The notes beneath the pieces were generated by a model. The model saw nothing but the letters and a program-made list of their open reading frames with translations. It had not been told where the DNA came from and ran no database searches. This document shows positions 9,750 to 18,479 of a DNA stretch of 64,000 nucleotides, in pieces (position 1 is the stretch's first letter; each line of letters starts with the position of its first letter). Position numbers and translations under genes: made by a program. Origin of the DNA: Oscillospiraceae bacterium (GTDB taxonomy: Bacteria; Bacillota; Clostridia; Oscillospirales; Ruminococcaceae); assembly GCA_017547525.1 (NCBI GenBank), contig JAFYPL010000033.1, positions 124,001 to 188,000 of the forward strand. The letters are read 5' to 3'.

Positions 9750-9974
9750 ATGGCAAAACTTTCTATTGAATCCACAATCAAAGAACTGCTGGCAAACGAA
9801 CAGGTAAAAGATAAACTGGACGATCTGGTTCCAGGTCTGTCTAAAAACCCACTGCTTGCTCTGGCAAAAAACAAAACACTGAAAGAAGTTATGGATAAAC
9901 TTGACGATCTGCTCACAGATGATGTAATCGACCAGATTATTGATTTTTTGAAAGATCTGAAAGACGAAAAATAA
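9750..9974 (+). CDS. Small helical protein of unknown function
   Basis: A 74-residue protein, not recognised. It is almost entirely charged and leucine-rich amphipathic helix, without cysteine, tryptophan or a membrane segment. Two similar motifs, DKLDDLVPGL and DKLDDLLTDDV, suggest an internal repeat. A CGGAGG ribosome site lies 12 bases before the ATG, slightly far. Codon use matches the strongly biased genes of this genome (ACA, CTG, GAA), which supports a real and well-expressed gene. It sits behind metH with its own weak promoter-like stretch (ATGGTAAAAT near 9703) and has its own strong terminator. Confidence 0.7.
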   Translation: MAKLSIESTIKELLANEQVKDKLDDLVPGLSKNPLLALAKNKTLKEVMDKLDDLLTDDVIDQIIDFLKDLKDEK

Positions 9975-9985
9975 TACATAAACAA

Positions 9986-10016
9986 AACCCGGCCTGTGGT
10001 TACCATAGGTCGGGTT
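9986..10016. terminator. Bidirectional terminator between convergent genes
   Basis: AACCCGGCCTGTGG and CCATAGGTCGGGTT pair around a TTA loop (14 bp with two G-T pairs). It lies between the 74-residue gene and the minus-strand 85-residue gene and can serve both. Confidence 0.8.
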
Positions 10017-10026
10017 AATTGTTTTA

Positions 10027-10284
10027 TCAGTACGGTCTGGATGTGCGGTCTATATAATGCTGTGCTACGGTGTATGGGCTCTGGTGAGGATCGGTGTTAT
10101 CTTCTTCGCTGTGATATACATCTATTCTGCCGTTTTTCTTCCACTGCGGAGTGTTTTCGTGTACGTCACCTTTTCGTGGATGCTCGTACTCATCCTCATA
10201 ATACATATTCTCCACGTACCGGTTATATATCCGGTTGTTGCTGTTTGCTGCTTTGCGCGGAAAGTTATATTTATTTTTGTTCAT
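10027..10284 (-). CDS. Small Tyr/Asn/charged protein of unknown function
   Basis: An 85-residue protein, not recognised. It opens MNKNKYNFPRKAANSNNR, is rich in Tyr, Asn, Glu and His, and ends with TVAQHYIDRTSRPY. I choose the ATG at 10284 because it follows the stop of the upstream small gene by 4 bases and has GAAAGGCAG before it; a longer reading would overlap the upstream gene. No membrane segment or signal is visible. The last 13 codons recur, in a broken copy, at 42561-42611, which argues that the C-terminal peptide is real coding sequence. It is cotranscribed with the 64-residue gene. Confidence 0.7.
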   Translation of the reverse strand: MNKNKYNFPRKAANSNNRIYNRYVENMYYEDEYEHPRKGDVHENTPQWKKNGRIDVYHSEEDNTDPHQSPYTVAQHYIDRTSRPY

Positions 10285-10288
10285 ACTG

Positions 10289-10483
10289 TTATTTCTGCCT
10301 TTCACCCAGATCTTCGTAGTCCAGCAGGTCAGGGAAAGTTTCTGCCAGTATAGTGGCAGCCAGTGTTTCTTTCTTTTCCTCGCCCAGACGCTCATCATAA
10401 GTTTCTGCCAGCATTACAGGTGTGACACGCCAGTCTTTTTCTATATCCTTTACAGTTTTCTTATGGTTTTTGTTATCTTTCAT
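10289..10483 (-). CDS. Small charged protein of unknown function
   Basis: A 64-residue protein, not recognised. About half its residues are charged (MKDNKNHKKTVKDIEKDW at the start), and a central LAETYDERLGEEKKETLAA stretch should be helical. The ATG has a near-perfect AAAAGGAGG 7-8 bases upstream, so translation is well supported. It is the first gene of a two-gene minus-strand unit with the 85-residue gene 4 bases downstream. The tight coupling suggests the two products work together, but no function can be assigned. Confidence 0.75.
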   Translation of the reverse strand: MKDNKNHKKTVKDIEKDWRVTPVMLAETYDERLGEEKKETLAATILAETFPDLLDYEDLGERQK

Positions 10484-10681
10484 GGTTTTAACCTCCTTTT
10501 CAAATATTATCAGCAGATTTTGTCCTGTTATTTTGCTAAAAAATGTGAATTTGTCTATTTTTTGAACAGCGTATAATAAGATATTTGAATATTTTTTATT
10601 TTACTTTTTTGTCTTTTCCTGTATAATATTTAAGGAGAATTTCACATATTTTTCACAAATCAAACACCCCGAGGTTAATAT

Positions 10682-11902
10682 ATGAACAACAAACTGGATA
10701 CATCTGCAATAGTGCACTGTTCCCTGATGAATGAAAACACAATAAATAATTACCGTATCAGTCTGACTATGGACAAGCCTGTAAATCCTGTTTTACTGCA
10801 GCGTGCAGTAGATAAAATGGTAGACAGATTCCCTATGATATGCTGCCGTATTACAGATGACGGCAAATGGTATTATAGCGAAAAGCTGGAAAAATTGGCT
10901 ATAAAAACAGATGACCTGCCTATACTGAAGTCCATAAACCATAAAAATATTTTTGAACAGGCTGTAAATATTATTTACACAGAAGAAAAAATAATTATGG
11001 AAGCATTCCATTCAGTTACAGATGGCTTCGGTGCATTTACCTTTATGAATTCACTTATCTGCGAATATGAAGACCTGTATGCAGGTGGTGAAGGCATTGA
11101 CTGGGGTATGCCAAACGACAGAGAATTTGAAGACGGTTTTACAAAATTTGGTGATGCGGCCAAAACCACAAAAGACCCGGTAGACCATAAAAATGCTTTT
11201 AAATTCAGACCATTTGCAGAAGGAGAAACTGTTGGTTTCAGCAATTTCCGCCTTAATCTGCGCAATACAAAAGATCTGGCAAAAAAATTGCAGTGCACAC
11301 TGAATGAAATGATACTTACTATAATTTACTATGGTATTTTCTCCATGGATTACTCCTATGGTAAAAATGTGGTGCTGACAGTGCCTGTAAATCTGCGTAA
11401 TAAGTTCGAAAGCCCATCTCTGCGCAATTTTGCATTTCTCACTAACACTGCTGTAACCAGCCATGGTACAGATAAACCGGTGGAAGAGGTTATTCGTGAA
11501 ATCCGTACACAGATGCACAAACAGAATAACAAAGAATACCTTCACGGCGCTATAACAAAACTGGCGGCAATTACAAAAATGCCTGTAATAAAGGATGTGC
11601 CACTGTGGCTGAAAAACTTTGTTATCCGTACAGTTGCAAACCGGGGCCGGGATAAAGGCTGTATGACAGTATCAAATCTGGGTGACATCAGCCGTATGTT
11701 ACCGGATGCTGTTGAACACATCAGAAATCTGGATATTATGATGAGTCCACGCCGTCACAGTCCGTTCAACTGCTGTATTGCATCCCTGAATGGTGAACTG
11801 TGTCTGAATTTTACCCATGGTTCACTGGATTCAGACTTCCTTAAAGGTATCCGTACATTCCTTGAAGCGAACGGTATACAGTACACACAGGTAACACACT
11901 GA
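10682..11902 (+). CDS. Condensation-like / alcohol acetyltransferase-family protein
   Basis: A 406-residue cytoplasmic protein with the fold signature of CoA- or carrier-dependent acyltransferases: HSVTDGFG at about residue 104 matches the HxxxDG catalytic motif, and TVPVNLRNKFESPS and SNLGDIS resemble the later conserved blocks of condensation and alcohol acetyltransferase domains. It is a lone domain with no adenylation or carrier domain nearby, so it is unlikely to be a normal peptide synthetase part. Substrates are unknown. A TATAAT lies near 10621, AAGGAG near 10632 and the start is ATG 10682 with CGAGG upstream. A terminator follows directly. Confidence 0.7.
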   Translation: MNNKLDTSAIVHCSLMNENTINNYRISLTMDKPVNPVLLQRAVDKMVDRFPMICCRITDDGKWYYSEKLEKLAIKTDDLPILKSINHKNIFEQAVNIIYTEEKIIMEAFHSVTDGFGAFTFMNSLICEYEDLYAGGEGIDWGMPNDREFEDGFTKFGDAAKTTKDPVDHKNAFKFRPFAEGETVGFSNFRLNLRNTKDLAKKLQCTLNEMILTIIYYGIFSMDYSYGKNVVLTVPVNLRNKFESPSLRNFAFLTNTAVTSHGTDKPVEEVIREIRTQMHKQNNKEYLHGAITKLAAITKMPVIKDVPLWLKNFVIRTVANRGRDKGCMTVSNLGDISRMLPDAVEHIRNLDIMMSPRRHSPFNCCIASLNGELCLNFTHGSLDSDFLKGIRTFLEANGIQYTQVTH

Positions 11903-11919
11903 TAATTGTATAAACAATA

Positions 11920-11943
11920 AAAAGCCATCTTCGGATGGCTTTT
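11920..11943 (+). terminator. Rho-independent terminator
   Basis: AAAAGCCATC, a TTCG tetraloop and GATGGCTTTT form a compact hairpin after the acyltransferase gene. Confidence 0.88.
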
Positions 11944-11956
11944 GTTTTTATAAATT

Positions 11957-11986
11957 AAAAAGGATACAGCAAGCGCTGTATCCTTT
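11957..11986 (-). terminator. Terminator of ileS
   Basis: On the minus strand AAAAGGATACAGC and GCTGTATCCTTTT pair around a short loop, 14 bases after the ileS stop. Confidence 0.85.
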
Positions 11987-12000
11987 TATTGTATCTGTTA

Positions 12001-15000
12001 TTATGCTTTTGCTACTGTGAATGTTACGATTTCACCGTTTACATCCCACTGTTTTGTGTAGCCTTCGCCTGCAGCAAATTCTACTTTTGCAGCCAGCACG
12101 TTTTCAGCGATAACAGCCTGATTGTTTTTAACAATTTCAGCAATTTTTTCACTGTCTGTTACAAATACATTGATTGTATCTGTCACGTTGAAGTCTGCTT
12201 CTTTTCTCATTGTCTGCAGTTTGGAGATAATTTCTCTTACAAAACCTTCTTCCAGCAGTTCAGCTGTGATGTTTGTATCCAGAGCAACGATGATGTTGTT
12301 GTCAGATACAGATTCAAAACCTTCTGTCTGTTTTGTTTCGATCAGCAGGTCTTCAGCAGTCAGCTGGATTTCGCCTGTGGAAACTGTGATGGATACGTAG
12401 CCATCTTTATCCAACTGTGCTTTTGCAGCGCCGCCATCCAGGTTAATCAGAGCGTTTCTGATTTCGCCAATCAGCTTACCGAATTTTGGACCCAGTGTTT
12501 TCAGCTGTGGTTTGAATGTGTAGCTGATGTAACCGGAAGCATCAGAAATTTCTTCTACTTCTTTTACGTTCAGTTCTTCAGCCAGGATAGCTTTGTAGTA
12601 GTCGTTCAGCTGTCTTTCAGCTTTGATGAACAATTTTGCCAGAGGCTGACGGTTTTTGATGTTGGATGCGTTTCTTGCAGCACGTGCCAGTGTGGATGCT
12701 TCCAGTACCAGACTCATGTCTGCTTCCAGTTCAGCGTCGATCATTGATTCATCGCATTCTGGGAACTGACACAGGTGGATGGATTCAGGTGCGTTTGCAT
12801 CGTTTGTTTTTACCAGGTTCTGGTAGATAGCTTCTGTCATGAATGGAATCATTGGAGCAGCAGCTTTTGACAGTGTAACAAGAACTGTGTGCAGTGTCAT
12901 GTAAGCATTTACTTTATCCTGTTCCATACCTTTAGCCCAGAATCTTTCTCTTGTACGACGTACGTACCAGTTGGACATATCGTCTACAAATTCCTGCAGA
13001 ACTCTGCTTGCTTCAGGGATCTGGTAGTTTGCCAGATAACCGTCCACATCTTTAACCATGCTGTTCAGTCTGGAAAGAATCCATCTGTCCATTACTGGCA
13101 GTTTGTCGTATTCCAGAGTGTATTTTGTATGGTCGAATTTATCAATATCAGCATACAGCACGAAGAATGCGTATACGTTCCACAGTGTACCCAGGAATTT
13201 TCTCTGGTATTCAACAACAGCTTTATCGTGGAAACGGTTTGGCAGCCATGGTGCGCTGTTAGCATAGAAGTACCAGCGGATAGCGTCTGCGCCGAATGTT
13301 TCCAGTGCTTCAAATGGGTCTACAGCGTTGCCTTTTGATTTGGACATTTTCTGACCGTTGGCATCCTGAACGTGACCCAGAACGATTACGTTTTCAAATG
13401 GTGATTTGTTGAACAGCAGTGTGCTGATAGCCAGAAGTGAGTAGAACCAGCCACGTGTCTGGTCAACAGCTTCGGAAATGAACTGTGCAGGGAACTGGCT
13501 TTCGAACAGGTCCTGATTTTCGAATGGGTAGTGGTGCTGTGCAAATGGCATAGAACCGGAGTCAAACCAGCAGTCGATTACTTCAGGTACTCTGTGCATC
13601 TGTTTGCCACATTCAGGACAAGTGATAGTCACTTCGTCGATGTATGGTCTGTGCAGTTCGATTTCGTCAGGACAGTTAGGGCTCATTTCTTTCAGTTCAG
13701 CGATGCTGCCGATAGAATGTTTGTGGCCACATTCACATTCCCAGATGTTCAGTGGTGTGCCCCAGTATCTGTTACGGGAAATGCCCCAGTCCTGTACGTT
13801 TTCCAGCCAGTCACCGAAACGGCCTTTACCGATGGACTGTGGAATCCAGTTGATTGTGTTGTTGTTTCTGATGAGATCTTCTTTAACTGCTGTCATTTTG
13901 ATGAACCAGGAGTCTCTTGCATAGTACAGCAGTGGAGTGTCACAACGCCAGCAATGTGGGTAGCTGTGTTCAAATTTAGGTGCGGAGAACAGTTTGCCTG
14001 TTTCGCGCAGATCTTTCAGAATTTCTTCGTCAGCTTTTTTGCAGAACATGCCGGCCCATGGTGTTTCTTTTGTCATTTCACCTTTCTGGTCAACCAGCTG
14101 TACCAGTGGCAGACCATAGCGGCGGCCTACCTGAGCGTCATCCTCACCGAATGCAGGTGCGATATGAACTACACCGGTACCATCTGTAAGTGTTACGTAA
14201 TCAGCAACAGTTACATACCAGCATTTTTCTTTTGGAGATACAAAGTTCCACAGTGGTTCGTATTCTTTGTATTCCAGATCAGTACCTGTGTATGTTTCCA
14301 GTACTTCATAAGCGCCTTCGCCCAGTACTTTGTCACACAGTGCACTTGCCAGATAGAATACTTCGCCTTCTGTAGTTTTTACTTTGGAGTATTCTTCTTT
14401 AGGGTTTACACACAGTGCCACGTTGGATGGCAGTGTCCATGGTGTAGTTGTCCATGCCAGGATGGATGCATCTTCACCTTTTACTTTGAATTTTGCGATT
14501 GCGGAACGTTCTTTTACGTCTTTATAGCCCTGTGCTACTTCGTGGCTGGACAGTGGTGTGCCGCAGCGTGGGCAGTAAGGAACGATTTTAAAGCCTTTGT
14601 AAAGCAGGCCTTTGTTCCAGATTTCTTTCAGTGCCCACCATTCACTTTCGATAAAGTCGTTTTCGTAAGTAACGTATGGGTTTTCCATATCAGCCCAGAA
14701 ACCTACTGTGCCGGAAAAATCTTCCCACATGCCTTTGTATTTCCAAACGCTTTCTTTACACAGTTTGATGAATGGTTCCAGACCGTATGCTTCGATCTGT
14801 TCTTTACCGTTGATACCGATGTTTTTTTCTACTTCCAGTTCTACCGGCAGGCCGTGTGTGTCCCAGCCAGCTTTTCTAGGTACGAATTCACCTTTCATTG
14901 TGTGGTATCTAGGAATCATATCCTTGATAACACGTGTCAGCACGTGACCGATATGTGGTTTACCGTTTGCTGTTGGAGGGCCGTCATAGAATGTGTAAGT

Positions 15001-15117
15001 AGGGCCCTGTTTTGTCTGTTCCATGGATTTTCCGAAAATGTTATTTTCGTTCCAGAACTGCTCAACCTCTTTTTCTCTTGCTACAAAATTAAGGTCGGTT
15101 GGCACTTTTTTGTACAT
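12001..15117 (-). CDS. ileS: Isoleucyl-tRNA synthetase
   Basis: A 1038-residue class Ia synthetase that charges tRNA-Ile in the cytoplasm. It carries the HIGH-type motif in PPTANGKPHIGH (about residue 46), an editing domain in the middle, the KMSKSKGN signature near 600 and a long anticodon-binding C-terminal region. Length and order match the longer, eukaryote-like IleRS branch found in many Clostridia; this branch call is from length and the opening residues only. GGAGG lies 8 bases before the ATG at 15117. It is preceded by a T-box leader, so isoleucine starvation should raise expression. It stands alone as a single-gene unit. Confidence 0.97.
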   Translation of the reverse strand: MYKKVPTDLNFVAREKEVEQFWNENNIFGKSMEQTKQGPTYTFYDGPPTANGKPHIGHVLTRVIKDMIPRYHTMKGEFVPRKAGWDTHGLPVELEVEKNIGINGKEQIEAYGLEPFIKLCKESVWKYKGMWEDFSGTVGFWADMENPYVTYENDFIESEWWALKEIWNKGLLYKGFKIVPYCPRCGTPLSSHEVAQGYKDVKERSAIAKFKVKGEDASILAWTTTPWTLPSNVALCVNPKEEYSKVKTTEGEVFYLASALCDKVLGEGAYEVLETYTGTDLEYKEYEPLWNFVSPKEKCWYVTVADYVTLTDGTGVVHIAPAFGEDDAQVGRRYGLPLVQLVDQKGEMTKETPWAGMFCKKADEEILKDLRETGKLFSAPKFEHSYPHCWRCDTPLLYYARDSWFIKMTAVKEDLIRNNNTINWIPQSIGKGRFGDWLENVQDWGISRNRYWGTPLNIWECECGHKHSIGSIAELKEMSPNCPDEIELHRPYIDEVTITCPECGKQMHRVPEVIDCWFDSGSMPFAQHHYPFENQDLFESQFPAQFISEAVDQTRGWFYSLLAISTLLFNKSPFENVIVLGHVQDANGQKMSKSKGNAVDPFEALETFGADAIRWYFYANSAPWLPNRFHDKAVVEYQRKFLGTLWNVYAFFVLYADIDKFDHTKYTLEYDKLPVMDRWILSRLNSMVKDVDGYLANYQIPEASRVLQEFVDDMSNWYVRRTRERFWAKGMEQDKVNAYMTLHTVLVTLSKAAAPMIPFMTEAIYQNLVKTNDANAPESIHLCQFPECDESMIDAELEADMSLVLEASTLARAARNASNIKNRQPLAKLFIKAERQLNDYYKAILAEELNVKEVEEISDASGYISYTFKPQLKTLGPKFGKLIGEIRNALINLDGGAAKAQLDKDGYVSITVSTGEIQLTAEDLLIETKQTEGFESVSDNNIIVALDTNITAELLEEGFVREIISKLQTMRKEADFNVTDTINVFVTDSEKIAEIVKNNQAVIAENVLAAKVEFAAGEGYTKQWDVNGEIVTFTVAKA

Positions 15118-15127
15118 AGTTGTTTCC

Positions 15128-15443
15128 TCCTTTATAGTTTTGCTGCATTAGATAAAAAAACAAAAACCCTTGCCCTGTATAACAGGACAAGGGTATAACT
15201 ATACCATTGTTTAACCACCTATTACAACATACAGATAATATGCCTTTCTTTTAACGGGGAAATACCGGAGAAGCTTAATAGTTACCGTTCAGCTTTCAGC
15301 TCGAAAGTGATGTTCACTTTTCCGGTACTCATGTGTGGCTTGCACCGTCCCACACTCGCTCTTATTTTCCCTCTGGAAAAGCTACTGTCTTTGTCATCGC
15401 CTTTGTAATGATTGTACATGTTAAGCTGATAACAGCTTAACAA
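15128..15443 (-). promoter_or_regulatory. T-box leader (tRNA-Ile responsive) of ileS
   Basis: The roughly 310-base leader has the features of a T-box riboswitch. The minus strand carries GTGAACATCACTTTCGAGC after stem I with ATC, an isoleucine codon, as likely specifier (15309-15311). The T-box core AGGTGGTTAAACAATGG lies at about 15204-15220. A factor-independent terminator, CCCTTGTCCTGT/ACAGGGCAAGGG plus T-rich tail, covers 15155-15193. Uncharged tRNA-Ile should stabilise the antiterminator and allow ileS transcription. The exact 5' boundary is inferred from the promoter position. Confidence 0.88.
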
Positions 15444-15449
15444 TAAAAG

Positions 15450-15476
15450 GATATAATATTTTCACCCAAAAGTCAA
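15450..15476 (-). promoter_or_regulatory. Candidate promoter of ileS
   Basis: On the minus strand TTGACT (15471-15476) is followed after only 15 bases by TATATC (15450-15455). The elements are in the right place for the T-box leader, but the spacing is short and the -10 box is imperfect. Confidence 0.4.
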
Positions 15477-15586
15477 TAATAAATAGTGTATATATAATAT
15501 ATTGGACCCGGTTTGATTTTTCTCTTGATAATCTGCAGTTTTAGAAATAAAATGTATACAAAGAAACAGGATAAAAGGTGATGTAT

Positions 15587-16399
15587 ATGAGCAGAGTTTT
15601 ACTTATCGGAGATATGGTTTCAGCTTGCCGAGTAGCGCTTTCAGCTATGGCACCGGTGCTTACAGCAAAAGGCCATCAGGTATCATTATTGCCTACAGCA
15701 ATCGTATCAAACACTTTCGGCTATAAAAAAGTAGCACAGGTATCCACCGGAGACTACGTGAAAAAATCACTGGACGCATGGGAAGAACTGGATTTTGAAT
15801 TTGATGCTGTATATGTGGGCTATGTTACAGAAAAAGAACAGGCTGCAGCGGTGATTGAATGGTGCAGAAAACGGAAAGAAAAGGGTGTGCTCATATTCCA
15901 TGACCCTATTATGGGTGAAGATGGCCATCTGTATTACGGCATGAACGAAGAAATTGCCGGCTTCCATAAGGAAATTCTCGTTCTGGCAGATTATACAACC
16001 CCTAGCTTTACAGAGGCTGCTTTCCTCACAGGAAGAGACTATACCATAGAGGATGTTCAGGGTGCTGATTTGTTTGGCGCTGTTTCGGATATGGGCGGTA
16101 TGTGCCATGGTAGTATTGTGCTGACCAGTTGCCTGTCAGAAGGCCAGTGGTGCTGTACATGTTATGACAGTACAGCGGGTCTGAAATTTATTATCCCATA
16201 TGATTTCATAGATAAAAAAGTAGGCGGCACAGGTGACGTGTTCAGCGCTGTGTTTATGGGTGATGTATTGAATGGTATGGAATTTATGCCAGCGGTACAG
16301 CACGCCATGGACACTGTGCGCCATCTCATAGAGTTGAGTGTGGGTGACACAGACGCACTGCGTGGTGTTCAGCTGGAAAAATACCGGAATTTGCTGTAA
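15587..16399 (+). CDS. Pyridoxal/pyridoxamine kinase-like protein (PfkB/PdxK family)
   Basis: A 270-residue ribokinase-fold protein. It opens MSRVLLIGDMVSACRVALSA and carries the anion-hole motif GGTGDVFSAVFMG near residue 215, plus FHDPIMGEDGHLY in the middle, the arrangement of pyridoxal kinases (PdxY/PdxK). The expected reaction is ATP-dependent phosphorylation of pyridoxal, pyridoxine or pyridoxamine. I place the start at ATG 15587 because AAAGGTGAT, close to the full anti-Shine-Dalgarno complement, ends 4 bases earlier; GTG 15578 overlaps that site. A ThiD-like role in hydroxymethylpyrimidine phosphorylation is less likely but possible. Confidence 0.82.
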   Translation: MSRVLLIGDMVSACRVALSAMAPVLTAKGHQVSLLPTAIVSNTFGYKKVAQVSTGDYVKKSLDAWEELDFEFDAVYVGYVTEKEQAAAVIEWCRKRKEKGVLIFHDPIMGEDGHLYYGMNEEIAGFHKEILVLADYTTPSFTEAAFLTGRDYTIEDVQGADLFGAVSDMGGMCHGSIVLTSCLSEGQWCCTCYDSTAGLKFIIPYDFIDKKVGGTGDVFSAVFMGDVLNGMEFMPAVQHAMDTVRHLIELSVGDTDALRGVQLEKYRNLL

Positions 16400-16417
16400 A
16401 AAAGGCAAAAAACAGTA

Positions 16418-16446
16418 TTGACCGCTGTAATGAAAAAGGGTATAAT
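16418..16446 (+). promoter_or_regulatory. Sigma-A promoter of mntP leader
   Basis: TTGACC at 16418-16423 and perfect TATAAT at 16441-16446 have the ideal 17-base spacing, directly upstream of the Mn2+ riboswitch. Confidence 0.85.
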
Positions 16447-16454
16447 ATCTTGGA

Positions 16455-16627
16455 CAAATCGTAAGGGAGTAGCGAGCGTACATTGTACGTAGCAAGTCAA
16501 CATACTGGTTTTATTTAAAACCTGGCTTGTTTTAAATCGCAAGACTTATGTGTAACTGTACAGCTATGCATTGGTCTGCCTTTTTGTAGGAATGTTCACC
16601 GGGTATGGCTTACATACCCGGTTTTTT
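16455..16627 (+). promoter_or_regulatory. yybP-ykoY manganese riboswitch
   Basis: The leader starts with AAGGGAGTAGCGAGCG (16463 on) and later GTCAACATACTGG, matching the two conserved internal-loop segments of the yybP-ykoY element. It ends with a terminator hairpin CCGGGTATG...CATACCCGG plus TTTTTT at 16599-16627. The class binds Mn2+ and turns on efflux genes, and the gene behind it is mntP, the classic partner. Mn2+ binding should prevent terminator formation. Confidence 0.88.
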
Positions 16628-16652
16628 ATGGAATAACAGGAGGACTTTTCCG

Positions 16653-17237
16653 ATGGAATGGAATTTTGTATTTTTGTTCAACAGCATTATGCTGGGCGTA
16701 GGCCTTGCTATGGATGCTTTTTCAGTGTCTCTGGCAAATGGCCTTAATGAACCAAAAATGAAAACAGGCCGCATGACCATGATGGCGGCAGTATTTGCGA
16801 TTTTTCAGGCAGCTATGCCTATGATAGGTTGGGTTTGTGTACATACAGTAGTGCGGTATTTTTCAGCTTTTGAAAAACTGATTCCATGGATAGCACTGAT
16901 TCTGCTGTGTTACATCGGCATTAATATGCTGCGCGAAAGCGTAAGTGGCGAAGAAGAGGAAGAAGAAAAATCTGACGTAGGCCTGCGTGCTTTGATGGTA
17001 CAGGGTGTGGCTACATCTATTGATGCACTGTCTGTTGGCTTCACTATTGCAGAATATGACCTGCTGATGGCTGTTGTGTGCGCTGCTATTATTGCGCTGG
17101 TTACATTCTTTATCTGCTTTGGCGGTATTGCCATCGGCAAAAAAGCAGGTACAAAACTGGCTGGTAAAGCAGGTATCCTTGGTGGTGCAATCCTTATTTT
17201 TATCGGTATAGAAATATTCGTTACCAGCTTTTTCTGA
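16653..17237 (+). CDS. mntP: Manganese efflux pump MntP
   Basis: A 194-residue protein with six hydrophobic segments in two inverted halves. Each half carries the conserved aspartate motif: AMDAFSVSLANGL in the first and SIDALSVGFTIA in the second. An acidic cytoplasmic loop (GEEEEEEKSD) joins the halves. It exports Mn2+ across the plasma membrane. I choose ATG 16653 because ACAGGAGGA lies 8 bases upstream; an upstream in-frame ATG at 16605 falls inside the riboswitch terminator. Control by the Mn2+ riboswitch directly upstream is strongly supported. Confidence 0.95.
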   Translation: MEWNFVFLFNSIMLGVGLAMDAFSVSLANGLNEPKMKTGRMTMMAAVFAIFQAAMPMIGWVCVHTVVRYFSAFEKLIPWIALILLCYIGINMLRESVSGEEEEEEKSDVGLRALMVQGVATSIDALSVGFTIAEYDLLMAVVCAAIIALVTFFICFGGIAIGKKAGTKLAGKAGILGGAILIFIGIEIFVTSFF

Positions 17238-17337
17238 TGCCGGAATGGTCTGTAATTGTGTGAATTTTCTGAATATGCAGACAAATTCCTGTAAAAGTGA
17301 TAGAATAATGGCAACAATCAACACAGAGGTGTAAGAG

Positions 17338-18354
17338 ATGAAATTATTATCAGTAGCAATACCTTGCTACAACTCAGCCGCATATATGGCAAAGGCCATA
17401 GAATCTGCACTGGTACTGGGTGATGATGTGGAAATAATAGTAGTGGATGATGGTTCACAGAAAGACGATACGCTACAGACAGGTAAAAAGTATGAACGGC
17501 AGTATCCTGGTATCGTGAAATGCATCCATCAGGAAAACGGCGGTCATGGTCAGGCAGTAAATACAGGTCTTGCCAATGCAACAGGACTGTATTATAAAGT
17601 GCTGGACAGCGATGACTGGTTTGACAGTGATGTGCTGATAAAAGTGGCAGACAGACTGAAGAAGCTGGTTGCTGAAGATAACATGGTGGATATGTTTATC
17701 ACCAACTATGTCTATGATAAACCAAGTGAAAACAAAGCCACATCTATACGTTATACAAATGTAATGCCGCAGGACAGGGTGTTCACATGGTCAGACACCA
17801 AAAAATTTGGCCCGCACCAGAATATACTGATGCACAGTGTTATTTACCGTACACAGCTGTTGCGCAACAGTGGCCTGATTCTTCCGAAACATACTTTTTA
17901 TGTGGACAATCTTTTTGTGTACCTGCCACTGCCTTACGTGAAAACCATGTACTATATGGACGTAGATCTTTATCGTTACTACATCGGCCGTGAAGACCAG
18001 TCAGTAAACGAAAAAATCATGATTTCACGTATTGACCAGCAGTTGCGAGTAAACCGCATAATGATTGACTGCGATGTAATGGCAGTTGCAGATATAAAAT
18101 GTCGACGTTATATGCTGAAATATCTGACTATGCTGTGTGCAGTATCTTCCGTGCTGTGTATTAAATCTGGCACAGAGGAAAATCTGGCGAAAAAAGACCA
18201 GCTGTGGCAGTATTTCAAAGATACAAATTTTGAAGCATACAAAGAAGTAAATAAAACTGTTATGGGCTGGGGTTCCCAGTTCACATCTGCACCGGGTAAG
18301 AAACTGGTGTTGGCGGTATATTATTTCGCACAGAAATTATTGGCTTTCAACTGA
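17338..18354 (+). CDS. Family 2 glycosyltransferase
   Basis: A 338-residue soluble GT-A enzyme. It opens LLSVAIPCYNSAAYM, then EIIVVDDGSQKDDT for the nucleotide site and VLDSDDWFD, the DxD motif that binds the metal-nucleotide-sugar, at about residue 95. NGGHGQAVNTGL is the usual loop between. The rest (150-338) is an acceptor domain without membrane segments. The sugar and acceptor cannot be told from sequence. AGAGGTG lies before the ATG. It is a single gene with its own terminator, 100 bases behind mntP and not obviously part of its unit. Confidence 0.88.
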   Translation: MKLLSVAIPCYNSAAYMAKAIESALVLGDDVEIIVVDDGSQKDDTLQTGKKYERQYPGIVKCIHQENGGHGQAVNTGLANATGLYYKVLDSDDWFDSDVLIKVADRLKKLVAEDNMVDMFITNYVYDKPSENKATSIRYTNVMPQDRVFTWSDTKKFGPHQNILMHSVIYRTQLLRNSGLILPKHTFYVDNLFVYLPLPYVKTMYYMDVDLYRYYIGREDQSVNEKIMISRIDQQLRVNRIMIDCDVMAVADIKCRRYMLKYLTMLCAVSSVLCIKSGTEENLAKKDQLWQYFKDTNFEAYKEVNKTVMGWGSQFTSAPGKKLVLAVYYFAQKLLAFN

Positions 18355-18356
18355 TT

Positions 18357-18386
18357 AAAAAGGACCTGATGTCAGGTCCTTTTTTG
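18357..18386 (+). terminator. Rho-independent terminator
   Basis: AAAAAGGACCTGA and TCAGGTCCTTTTTT form a near-perfect hairpin after the GT2 gene. Confidence 0.92.
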
Positions 18387-18479
18387 TTTGTGTAAAAAGT
18401 TAGTAAAATTCACCACATCCGTTTTCGTTAGGGCGTTTTAGTGGTAATATATAGCTATAAAAGAAAACAGGCGGTAACA

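Noticed and set aside
13531..15198. Long open frame of 555 codons on the plus strand
   Set aside because: It lies antisense to ileS, is full of Cys, Phe and His as expected of a mirror frame, has no ribosome site and no recognisable domain.
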